A model generated the notes under the pieces. It was not told the origin of the DNA. It searched no databases and worked only from the letters and a program-made list of their open reading frames with translations. 49,685 nt of DNA from Streptomyces gilvus. Its GTDB lineage: Bacteria > Actinomycetota > Actinomycetes > Streptomycetales > Streptomycetaceae. Below, piece after piece: positions 40,277-47,456 of the stretch (the stretch's first letter is position 1; each line of letters opens with the position of its first letter). The translations under genes and the position numbers were made by a program. Where the stretch lies: the NCBI RefSeq assembly GCF_022513565.1, contig NZ_JAKWBE010000045.1, forward strand, positions 1 through 49,685, given 5' to 3'.

Positions 40277-40774
40277 ATGCCAGGAACGGCCCCCGAACTC
40301 GACCGAGGCGTGTTCCGTCACGTCCTGAGCCACTTCCCCACCGGCGTCGTGGTGGTCACCGCGATCGACGGCACAGGGGACCCCGCCGGAATGGCCGTCG
40401 GCTCGTTCACGTCCGTGTCGCTCGACCCGCCGTTGGTGGCCTTCCTGCCGGCCAGGACGTCGACCACGTTTCCCCGGATAAGGTCGTCCGGATCGTTCTG
40501 CGTCAATGTACTCGGCTCGGATCAGGAGGACTTCAGCCGCGCGTTCTCCGTCAGCGGCGGGGACAAGTTCGACGGGGTGCCGTGGCGGCCCGCGGGATCG
40601 GGGTCCCCGATCATCGACGGAGTCGTCGCCTGGATCGACTGCGAGATCGAGGACGTGGCCGAAGCCGGTGACCACTATGTCGTCCTGGGCCGCGTCCAGG
40701 ATCTCGACGTGCTGTCGGGCCGGTCTCCGCTCGTCTTCTTCCAGAGCACCTACCGCAGACTCAGTCAGCCGTAG
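40277..40774 (+). CDS. Flavin reductase family protein (HpaC/HsaB-like)
   Basis: A 165-aa flavin reductase-like FMN-binding protein: RHVLSHFPTGVVVVTAI, GMAVGSFTSVSLDPPLVAFLPAR, FCVNVLGSDQEDFSRAFS and a C-terminal HYVVLGRVQDLDVLSGRSPLVFFQSTYRRL, all typical of NAD(P)H:flavin reductases of two-component monooxygenases. It would supply reduced flavin to the ACAD-fold oxygenase at 4245-5453. ATG 40277 (GAGG 7 bases upstream) is preferred; ATG 40250 overlapping the racemase stop is possible. It is the last plausible gene of the catabolic island. Confidence 0.9.
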   Translation: MPGTAPELDRGVFRHVLSHFPTGVVVVTAIDGTGDPAGMAVGSFTSVSLDPPLVAFLPARTSTTFPRIRSSGSFCVNVLGSDQEDFSRAFSVSGGDKFDGVPWRPAGSGSPIIDGVVAWIDCEIEDVAEAGDHYVVLGRVQDLDVLSGRSPLVFFQSTYRRLSQP

Positions 40775-41139
40775 CGTCGTCGCGCGCCGGGACCGAAGCG
40801 CCCGCCCGCCAGGACCACCGGGCGCACGGCCAAGCCCATGGACGTGGCACGGTGAACGAGGCGTCCAGGTGATCCTGACACCCCATCAGGGAGGCCGTCC
40901 ACGTCAGCGGCGCGTCCTTGAACGCGCCTTCCCCGGCCATCCATTGCGCTCCGCCACCCGACGGTCCCACTCCCGGATCACGACCGTGGATCACTCCGTA
41001 CTCGCGGAGGGCGTCGGCACCACCACTCGTGCGTCCGCCAACCCTCGCAACAGAACAGAGACCGGCGTGGAGGCGGGTCCGAACGATCGTCAGACAGCCC
41101 AACGCCCCCTGCACGCAAAGGCCTCCGAGTCGATGCACG
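40775..41139. other. Gap at the right edge of the catabolic island
   Basis: No convincing gene; the longest frame (minus, 125 aa) has atypical composition and no resemblance to a family. A 7-bp hairpin, GGCGCGT at 40909-40915 with ACGCGCC at 40922-40928 and a 6-nt loop, may end transcription from the flavin reductase or, on the other strand, the TetR gene. Confidence 0.35.
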
Positions 41140-41730
41140 TCATCCGGGACGCAGGGCGGCCAACACGAGTTCTCCGTAACGACGCCATTCCGCTGGATCC
41201 TCGACGCCGGTACGGGCCAGTTGCTTGGCAGTGCCGCCTGCCAGAACTCTGAGATCGGTCACAGTCGCGTCGGGACGGATCGCTCCCTGGTCCCGAGCGG
41301 CGGTGACAAGCGCGTCCAGCAGGTCAAGGACGTGTGCACCACGCGCCGGGTACTCGTACATGACATGTGCCAGCAGACGGTCCGCTGCCATCACCTCGAA
41401 GAGGTCCGGCAGGAGCGCGGACAGGGCCCTGCCGGCGTCCTGGTCGGCCAGGGCGGCGGCAGTGCGTTCCTCGATCTGCCGGAACCGGTGCCGGATGGCC
41501 GCCTGGATCAGGTCGTCCTTGGTGGGATAGCTGCGATAGACCGTTGCCTTGCCGACGCCCGCACGGGCGGCGACCTCGGGGACGGTTGCCTCCAGGCCTC
41601 GTTCCGCGAAGACCTGGAGGGCCGCAGCGACGATGCGCTCATGGTTGCGGCGGGCGTCAGCTCGGCGGTCGGACCAGTCCGGCGCCTGCGCGTCCGCCGT
41701 CACGGGAGCTGCGACTCTGTGCGTATGCAT
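41140..41730 (-). CDS. TetR-family transcriptional regulator
   Basis: A 196-aa TetR repressor. The HTH is ATVPEVAARAGVGKATVYRSYPTKDDL, preceded by the helix RRNHERIVAAALQVFAERG. The C-terminal ligand domain is variable. It starts 4 bases after the MFS stop, so exporter and regulator are one operon. The usual logic is autorepression relieved by a transported compound. Palindromes around the MFS promoter (43250-43263 and 43284-43297) are candidate binding sites. ATG 41757 is an alternative start. Confidence 0.9.
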   Translation of the reverse strand: MHTHRVAAPVTADAQAPDWSDRRADARRNHERIVAAALQVFAERGLEATVPEVAARAGVGKATVYRSYPTKDDLIQAAIRHRFRQIEERTAAALADQDAGRALSALLPDLFEVMAADRLLAHVMYEYPARGAHVLDLLDALVTAARDQGAIRPDATVTDLRVLAGGTAKQLARTGVEDPAEWRRYGELVLAALRPG

Positions 41731-41734
41731 GGGA

Positions 41735-43219
41735 TCAAGTGTGCCGCCTGCCCTCATCGTCGGCAGCCAGCGCCGGCTCGGGCAGCGGTGCGGCGGCGCC
41801 TACCTCTTCCAGAATCGGGACCTGTACGTGCCGGCGCGACCGGGGGATGAACGCGGTGGCCACGGCTGCCACCAGCGCGCCGGCGCCGGCGACGACGAAG
41901 GACACGGTGTAGGCGTGCTCGGTCGGCAGGGGGTTCGGCGCGGTGATGCTGTGGGCAAGGATGCTGGCGATCACCTGGCTACCGAGTGAGGAACCCACTG
42001 AGCGCACAAGCGTGTTGACCCCGGTGGCCTCACCGGTCTTGGCCGCTTCGACGGCGTCCACGATCAGGTTGGGCATGGCGGCGAAGGCCAGTCCGATGCC
42101 GACGAAGACGACCATGGTGCCACCGAGGACGGCACCCTGGGAGCCGTGCTCGGCGGCGAGCAGTCCCATGCCCGCGGCGGTGACCACACCGCCCAGTGCG
42201 AGCGGGACCTTGCCTCCGAAACGCGCGGTCAGCACGCCGGAGAGCGGCCCTGCGACCAGCATCATCAGGCACCCGGGCAGCATCAGCAGACCGGCGCGGG
42301 TGGCGTCGCCGCCGAAGCCGTACCCGCTGGCTTTGGGGGTCTCCACGAGTTGGGGGACCAGCAGGAAGACACCGAACATCCCGAAGCCGACGAGCAACGT
42401 GGCGACGTTGGTCATCAGCACCGGCCGACGGGCCAGTACCGTCATGTCGACCAGCGGCTCGGCGGTGCGGCGCTCGACGAGGACGAAGACCACGAGCACG
42501 GCGAGACCGGCGGCGATCAGACCGAGAGTGCGGCCACTGGTCCAACCCCAGGACGTGGCCTGGCTGATCGCGACCAGCGGAGCCGTGATACCCGCACCGA
42601 GCAGAACCGTGCCGAGCAGGTCGATGCGTCCCGGGGTACGCACCTTCGACTCCGGCAGCAGGAACTGGGCGGCCACGGCCGCGAGGACCGCCATGACCGT
42701 GCCCGCGATGAAGATCCATCGGTAGGAGGAATGGTCCACCAGCAGACCGCCCATCAACAGGCCCAGCCCGCCCCCGATACCGGCGGTGGCCGAGATCAGC
42801 CCCACCGCGCCAGTACGCCGCTGCTCCGGGAACTCATCACGGATGATGCCGAAGCACAGCGGGAAGATACCGCCGCCCGCCCCCATCACCACTCGTCCGG
42901 CCACCACCACGGCGAGGCTGTTGCCGAGTGCCGCCCAGGCGCCGCCGAGAGCGAACAGCACCAGTGAGATCACCAGCAACCGCCGCTTGCCGAACATGTC
43001 GCCCAACCGTCCGAACACCGGCGTCAGCACCGCCGCCGAGACCAGGTAGCCGCTGAGGGCCCAGGTCACATTCTGCGAGTTGGTGTGCAGGGAGGACGCC
43101 ATGTCCCCCAGTGCCGGCGCCACCGAGGTCTGCGCCAAGGAGAAGGCGAGCGCAGCCAGTCCCAGGATGGCCAGATTGCCCCCGGTACTCGCGCTTCTCC
43201 GGTTGTTCGTACCCGCCAT
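41735..43219 (-). CDS. MFS drug-efflux transporter (DHA2/EmrB-like)
   Basis: A 494-aa, multi-spanning major facilitator of the 14-helix DHA2 type. Motif A is GRLGDMFGKRRLL, motif B-like is VVAGRVVMGAGGGIFPLCFG, and motif C-like is GLISATAGIGGGLGLLMGGLLV after helix 4. The protein is uniformly hydrophobic and ends in a polar tail. It should export drugs or metabolites with proton antiport. ATG 43219 is preferred (GGAG 8 bases upstream); the frame to 43279 runs through the promoter. Co-transcribed with the TetR gene downstream. Confidence 0.9.
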   Translation of the reverse strand: MAGTNNRRSASTGGNLAILGLAALAFSLAQTSVAPALGDMASSLHTNSQNVTWALSGYLVSAAVLTPVFGRLGDMFGKRRLLVISLVLFALGGAWAALGNSLAVVVAGRVVMGAGGGIFPLCFGIIRDEFPEQRRTGAVGLISATAGIGGGLGLLMGGLLVDHSSYRWIFIAGTVMAVLAAVAAQFLLPESKVRTPGRIDLLGTVLLGAGITAPLVAISQATSWGWTSGRTLGLIAAGLAVLVVFVLVERRTAEPLVDMTVLARRPVLMTNVATLLVGFGMFGVFLLVPQLVETPKASGYGFGGDATRAGLLMLPGCLMMLVAGPLSGVLTARFGGKVPLALGGVVTAAGMGLLAAEHGSQGAVLGGTMVVFVGIGLAFAAMPNLIVDAVEAAKTGEATGVNTLVRSVGSSLGSQVIASILAHSITAPNPLPTEHAYTVSFVVAGAGALVAAVATAFIPRSRRHVQVPILEEVGAAAPLPEPALAADDEGRRHT

Positions 43220-43249
43220 GGTTCCGTCTCCGAAAGGGATCACATAAGT

Positions 43250-43263
43250 GGACCCGAGGGTCC
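43250..43263. promoter_or_regulatory. GGACCC-N2-GGGTCC operator of the MFS/TetR operon
   Basis: Perfect 6+6 bp palindrome just downstream of the probable -10 box TATGAT (43279-43274, minus strand). It is 31 bases before the MFS start. It is a likely site for the operon's own TetR protein. Confidence 0.55.
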
Positions 43264-43283
43264 GATTCCTGCTCATCATAACC

Positions 43284-43297
43284 GAACCTCAGGGTCC
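43284..43297. promoter_or_regulatory. Second, imperfect GGACCC palindrome
   Basis: GAACCTCAGGGTCC matches the 43250 site at most positions and keeps one half exactly. It lies between the expected -35 and the -10 box TATGAT. Two sites flanking the -10 would give tight repression. Confidence 0.45.
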
Positions 43298-43794
43298 ATT
43301 TACCTGAGGGGCTTGTCAGATCGCATCGGACCGCCCGACAGCGGCGCCCTGTCGGTCACCAGCGCCGCTACCCACTGCGGCGCTGTCACCGGCGTTGCAG
43401 AGTCGAAAGCGCTCCACCTCCCCGGGCTCGGGCCTCGAGACTGCACCGCGGCCACTTGCGATCGGGGTAGAAGGAGTTCATCCACCGGCTGGCGAGCGCC
43501 CGGTGAGGTCGTGGGCCAGGAGCGAGTCGAGGTGTCGTACCGACTGGACGGCCAGGTGCCGTCGGTCGGCCGTCCACTCCTCGAACGGCAGCGCCCCATA
43601 ATTCTGGATGCGCTCCGCGTTCAAAAACGACCGTGCCGCCGCCCGCGTCCCGCTGTGGATCACCGTCAAACGCTCGATGACCCGGTCCTGCGTCGCGAAC
43701 CGGTCTGCTCCGTCTGCCTGCCCGCCGAGTTGAGATACCGGATCTTGTACTCGTGCGGCACTTCGAGCTGATGCGCGCACGCGGTCCATGACCT
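43298..43794. other. Gap between MFS promoter and P450 gene
   Basis: About 500 bases without a recognisable gene. A minus frame at 43478-43789 (103 aa) has no family resemblance. A hairpin CCGACAG/CTGTCGG (43335-43341 and 43349-43355, 7-nt loop) may terminate the P450 transcript. The segment could contain gene debris. Confidence 0.35.
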
Positions 43795-45135
43795 CTATGA
43801 CACAGCTGGGCGGCTTACGGCTTCCACTGTCACTCGCAGGGGTGCCCTGAAGGACAGCAGGCCAAGCATCGGGGGGTTCGCGTTCTCTGCGGCGAGCCGT
43901 ACGTCCGGCAGGTTGCGGGCCACTGCCCGCAGGGCCACCGCCGCCTCAGTACGTGCCAGGGACGCTCCAGGGCAGCGATGGCGCCCGACGCCGAAGGCCA
44001 GGTGGTGCCGGGTGTTCGTGCGGTGCGGGCACATCCGTTCCGGGTCGGGGAAGACCGAGGGATCGGAACCGCTGCCCAGCAGCATCAGCAGCAGCTGTGC
44101 GCCTTGGGGCAGCCGCACCCCGCCGAGTTCGGTCGGCCGACCCGCGACCCGGCGCCACGTGGTCACCGGCGGCTCGCGCCGCAACACCTCCTCCACCAAG
44201 GCCTCGGCCAGACCTTCCGCACTGGCCGCCCTCGGCCGCAGACCGGGCTCGGCCAGCGCCCGGCGCAGCACGGTGGCGATGAGTTGTCCGGTGGTGGACT
44301 GCCCGGCGATGAAGACGAAGAAGCACGCGCCGACCGCGGTCGCCACGTCCAGCGGCTCGCCACCCGGCAGGCGGTGACGGGTCAGTCCCCCGATGAAAGA
44401 CCCGGAAGCCGCCGTGCCGCTGCGCACGGTGGCGGTGAGCCACTGGTGAAAGGCGCCGACGTGCTCTGCGAGTTCCAGTTGCCGCTCGAGTGCGGGCCTG
44501 CCCCAGAAAAGTTCCAGTGAGGCGTCGCTCCAGCGAATCAGGGTGGCCGGGTCGATGCCCTGGATGCCGAGGAGTTCCATCAGCACCCTGCAGGGCAGGA
44601 CTTGGGCGAAGGAGGTGAACAACTCGCTGCTGCCGGTGGTATCGATCTGTGACCGCACCGCGGCGAGCAGCTCCCCGGCGATGCGCTCGATGACGGGTAC
44701 GGCGGCCATGACCTGCTGGGCATTGAAGAACCGGGTGACCACCCGGCGCAGCCCCGGGTGGCTGGGGGTGCCGTTGTTGGCGAGCGCGGGTGGGAGGGTG
44801 AAGCCGGCCCGGGCGAGGACCCGCAGCACGGCAACGGGTAGCGGAGTGACGGCGTGCTGGGCGTTGTCCGGGTGGAACAGGCCCGGGTCGAGGAGTACCC
44901 GGCGTATGTCCTGGTGGCGGCTGACCAGCCACAGCCCGGTGGCAGGGTCGTGGTGCACGGGCGAGGTGGACCGTAGTGCGTCCAGCCAGGGATAGGGGTC
45001 ACGAACGAAGTCGTCGCCGAACAGGTCGAGCGTGCCGAGCGAATCACGGATGTCCGGCGATCGAGAGCCGGCCGCCGGGCCGCACCCGGCTGTTCCGGTG
45101 TTCGGCGCGGTGTCGTCGAGAGCCGGGGAAGTCAC
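43795..45135 (-). CDS. Cytochrome P450
   Basis: A 446-aa soluble bacterial P450. The heme loop is AFGVGRHRCPGASLAR with the axial thiolate at Cys388. The I-helix is FFVFIAGQSTTGQLI; the typical Glu/Asp before Thr is replaced by Ser-Thr. The K-helix ExxR is in EEVLRREPP. There is no membrane anchor; electrons would come from ferredoxins encoded elsewhere. It is transcribed divergently from a bioF-like gene. A BioI-like role (acyl-chain cleavage to pimeloyl) is possible but not proven; other substrates, including a natural product, are equally possible. Confidence 0.92.
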   Translation of the reverse strand: MTSPALDDTAPNTGTAGCGPAAGSRSPDIRDSLGTLDLFGDDFVRDPYPWLDALRSTSPVHHDPATGLWLVSRHQDIRRVLLDPGLFHPDNAQHAVTPLPVAVLRVLARAGFTLPPALANNGTPSHPGLRRVVTRFFNAQQVMAAVPVIERIAGELLAAVRSQIDTTGSSELFTSFAQVLPCRVLMELLGIQGIDPATLIRWSDASLELFWGRPALERQLELAEHVGAFHQWLTATVRSGTAASGSFIGGLTRHRLPGGEPLDVATAVGACFFVFIAGQSTTGQLIATVLRRALAEPGLRPRAASAEGLAEALVEEVLRREPPVTTWRRVAGRPTELGGVRLPQGAQLLLMLLGSGSDPSVFPDPERMCPHRTNTRHHLAFGVGRHRCPGASLARTEAAVALRAVARNLPDVRLAAENANPPMLGLLSFRAPLRVTVEAVSRPAVS

Positions 45136-45258
45136 GGCCGGACGCTAACACGCACCCCACGCAGCCCCGCCGTTGTGTGCGCGGCATCACGCGATCACTC
45201 GCCCGAATCCGGGCGGCCGCCCTGGATCACTTGTGGCGGGCGTGCCAGAGTGCCCGTC

Positions 45259-46551
45259 ATGGCCCACCGCACCGTCCCGACCGTCCCCGCCCCATCCTCC
45301 CGCGCCCGGCCGTCCACCGTGCCGAAGGACCAGGACCAACCGGCGGACCGAGCCAACAAGCCCCGTCCTGCCCGGTCACGGGAGGCAGTCCCCGACCCGG
45401 CGGCGGTCTTCGACTGGCTGGAGCGGCGCGCCGAACTGCGCGCCCGCGCCGGGCTGGCCCGCCCGCTGCGGTCGCGCCCGGCCGACGACCCGGTGCTGGA
45501 CCTGGCCAGCAACGACTACCTGGGCCTGGTCCGCCACCCCCGGGTGACGCGGGCCGCTACCGACGCGGTGCAGCGCTGGGGCGCCGGCGCCACCGGCTCC
45601 CGCCTGGTCACGGGCACGACCCAGCTGCACACCGCACTCGAGGAGGAACTCGCCGCCTTCTGCGGTGCCGAGGCCGCGCTGGTCTTCTCCTCCGGGTACG
45701 CGGCCAACCTGGCCGCCCTCACCGCGCTGACCGGCCCGGGCACACTCATCGTCTGCGACGCCTGCAACCACGCCTCCCTTCTCGACGGCTGCCGACTCTC
45801 CCGCGCCAAGGTCGCCCACGTGCCGCACCGCGCACCGGAAGCGGTCCGCGCCGCGCTCGGCGAGCACGGCGCGGGCCGGGCCCTGGTGGTGACCGACTCG
45901 GTCTTCTCGGTGGACGGCGACGCCGCACCCCTGACGGAGCTGACCGCCGCCTGCCGCGCGCACGGCGCCGCACTGCTGGTGGACGACGCCCACGGCCTCG
46001 GCGTGGTCGGCGACGGCGGCACCGGCGCACTGGCCGCCGCCGGTCTGGCCCACGCCCCTGACGTGGTGGCGACGGTGACCCTGTCGAAATCCCTGGGATC
46101 ACAGGGCGGCGCCGTACTGGGCCCGCGCAGAGTCATCCGGCATCTGACGGAGACGGCCCGCACCTTCATCTTCGACACCGGCCTCGCCCCGGCGAGCGTG
46201 GGAGCGGCACTGGGCGCACTGCGGCTGCTGCGCGAAGAACCGGAACGGGCCGCGCGGGCTCGCGAGGTGGCCCGGAAGCTGTCGGCGGGTCTGACCGCTG
46301 CGGGGCTTCGGGCGAGCGTGCCGGACGCGGCCGTGGTCTCCGTCCGCGCCCCCTCACCGGAGGCAGCCGTGGCGTGGGCGCGAGCGTGCCGGGAGGCGGG
46401 CGTGGCAGTGGGCTGTTTCAGGCCGCCGTCCGTGCCCGACCGATTCTCCCGGCTGCGGCTCACCGCCCGGGGCGACCTGGCCGACGCCCAGATCGAGCAC
46501 GCAGTGACCGTCATCGCACGGTGCGCTCCTCCCTGCGACACGGAACGCTGA
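45259..46551 (+). CDS. bioF: 8-amino-7-oxononanoate synthase (BioF-like alpha-oxoamine synthase)
   Basis: A 430-aa PLP enzyme of the alpha-oxoamine synthase family. LDLASNDYLGL, GAGATGSRLVTGTT, FSSGYAANLA, CDACNHASLLDGCRLS, VDDAHGLGVVG and the PLP lysine in TLSKSLGSQGG (about Lys277) match BioF. About 45 N-terminal residues, rich in Pro/Arg, precede the usual start of homology. BioF condenses pimeloyl-ACP/CoA with alanine in biotin synthesis. No bioA, bioB or bioD is adjacent, so another oxoamine synthase role is possible. ATG 45259 is used; a clear RBS is not seen. Divergent from the P450. Confidence 0.78.
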   Translation: MAHRTVPTVPAPSSRARPSTVPKDQDQPADRANKPRPARSREAVPDPAAVFDWLERRAELRARAGLARPLRSRPADDPVLDLASNDYLGLVRHPRVTRAATDAVQRWGAGATGSRLVTGTTQLHTALEEELAAFCGAEAALVFSSGYAANLAALTALTGPGTLIVCDACNHASLLDGCRLSRAKVAHVPHRAPEAVRAALGEHGAGRALVVTDSVFSVDGDAAPLTELTAACRAHGAALLVDDAHGLGVVGDGGTGALAAAGLAHAPDVVATVTLSKSLGSQGGAVLGPRRVIRHLTETARTFIFDTGLAPASVGAALGALRLLREEPERAARAREVARKLSAGLTAAGLRASVPDAAVVSVRAPSPEAAVAWARACREAGVAVGCFRPPSVPDRFSRLRLTARGDLADAQIEHAVTVIARCAPPCDTER

Positions 46552-46667
46552 GGGCGATCCCGCAAGCGTCCCTTGCCACGCGTGTCACCCGTCGATGAGA
46601 GCAGTTGCGGGCGCCGCGCGGCCGGGCCCGGCTGACATCGGGGCCTGGCTCCACCGGCTCGGGGCCT

Positions 46668-47354
46668 TCACTGCTCAGGGCCGCCCTCGATGAGACGCCG
46701 CAGCGAGGGGAGCAAGGCATCGAGGTCCTGACCGGACCGGAAGGCGACGACGGTGGTGCCGCCTTCGCCCGATACCTGCTGGGACTGACGTGGCGGGAAG
46801 AGGGCGAGCACCTCGCGCATCGCCTCGTCGACCTCTGCGACGGGGTCGGCGGACTCGCCCCGGAGCCATCGGCGCAGGACGTGGTTGTGCGCCGCGACGA
46901 CCGCAGCGGCCATGAGTTCCGCCCGGAGCGAGGCCGATTCGGTGGGGTCACCCATCCAGTCCGAAATGAACTCACGGAACAGCCGCTGGTAGCGGGCCAC
47001 ACTGGCGATCTCGCGGTCCCGCAGGGCAGCCACCTTGCTGGTGAGGGCGTACCGCCGTCTCGCCAGATCGCCCTCGTCGACGTAGTGCAGCAGCACCAGG
47101 CGGACCGCGTCGGACACGGCGACCAGAGCAGTGCTGTGACTGGAGGTCGCCAGGCGGTCCCGGATCAGGTCCAGCATCCGGTCGTGGTCCGGGAAGATCA
47201 CGGCTTCCTTCGACCCGTAGTGCCGGAAGAACGTCGTACGCCCGACTCCGGCCCGCTCGGCGATGTCGTCGACGGTGGTCTGCTCGTATCCGCGCTCGTC
47301 GAAGAGGGCGAACGCGGCGTCCGCAAGGCGCATCCGCGCAGGTGGCTTGCTCAT
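46668..47354 (-). CDS. TetR-family transcriptional regulator
   Basis: A 228-aa TetR protein. The HTH is TTVDDIAERAGVGRTTFFRHYGSKEAVIF, typical of the TetR_N family, with a helical ligand domain. ATG 47354 is preferred; the frame extends to a GTG at 47393. It is divergent from the methylmalonyl-CoA mutase with ~100 bases between, containing a near-palindrome and repeated half-sites (47408-47441). It is a strong candidate repressor of the mutase/carboxylase genes and of itself, perhaps responding to an acyl-CoA. Confidence 0.9.
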   Translation of the reverse strand: MSKPPARMRLADAAFALFDERGYEQTTVDDIAERAGVGRTTFFRHYGSKEAVIFPDHDRMLDLIRDRLATSSHSTALVAVSDAVRLVLLHYVDEGDLARRRYALTSKVAALRDREIASVARYQRLFREFISDWMGDPTESASLRAELMAAAVVAAHNHVLRRWLRGESADPVAEVDEAMREVLALFPPRQSQQVSGEGGTTVVAFRSGQDLDALLPSLRRLIEGGPEQ

Positions 47355-47407
47355 GAGCGCACATCCTTCCCCGTCTCGACCGATGGAGGCCACTTGCCCT
47401 GCTCGAT

Positions 47408-47441
47408 GGAACTCAGTACCGTATCATTGACATTGAGTACC
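47408..47441. promoter_or_regulatory. Candidate TetR operator and mutase promoter
   Basis: GGAACTCAGTACC (47408-47420) is a near-palindrome, GG-ACT-N-AGT-CC with one mismatched pair, and another AGTACC half-site lies at 47436-47441. Between them is TATCAT (47422-47427), a possible -10 box for the mutase. The arrangement fits repression by the divergent TetR protein. The AAAGGAGG ribosome binding site follows directly. Confidence 0.45.
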
Positions 47442-47456
47442 AAAGGAGGTTCCGGC

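Noticed and set aside
40761..41138. 125-aa minus frame at the island edge
   Set aside because: Overlaps the flavin reductase end, has Cys/Trp-rich unusual composition and no recognisable domain.
43478..43789. 103-aa minus frame upstream of the MFS region
   Set aside because: No family resemblance, no ribosome binding site, and neighbouring frames show similar weak potential. Not annotated as a gene.
46605..47456. Upstream extension of the mutase frame
   Set aside because: The extra 284 codons are antisense to the TetR gene. The GTG at 47457 has AAAGGAGG at proper spacing and marks the true start.
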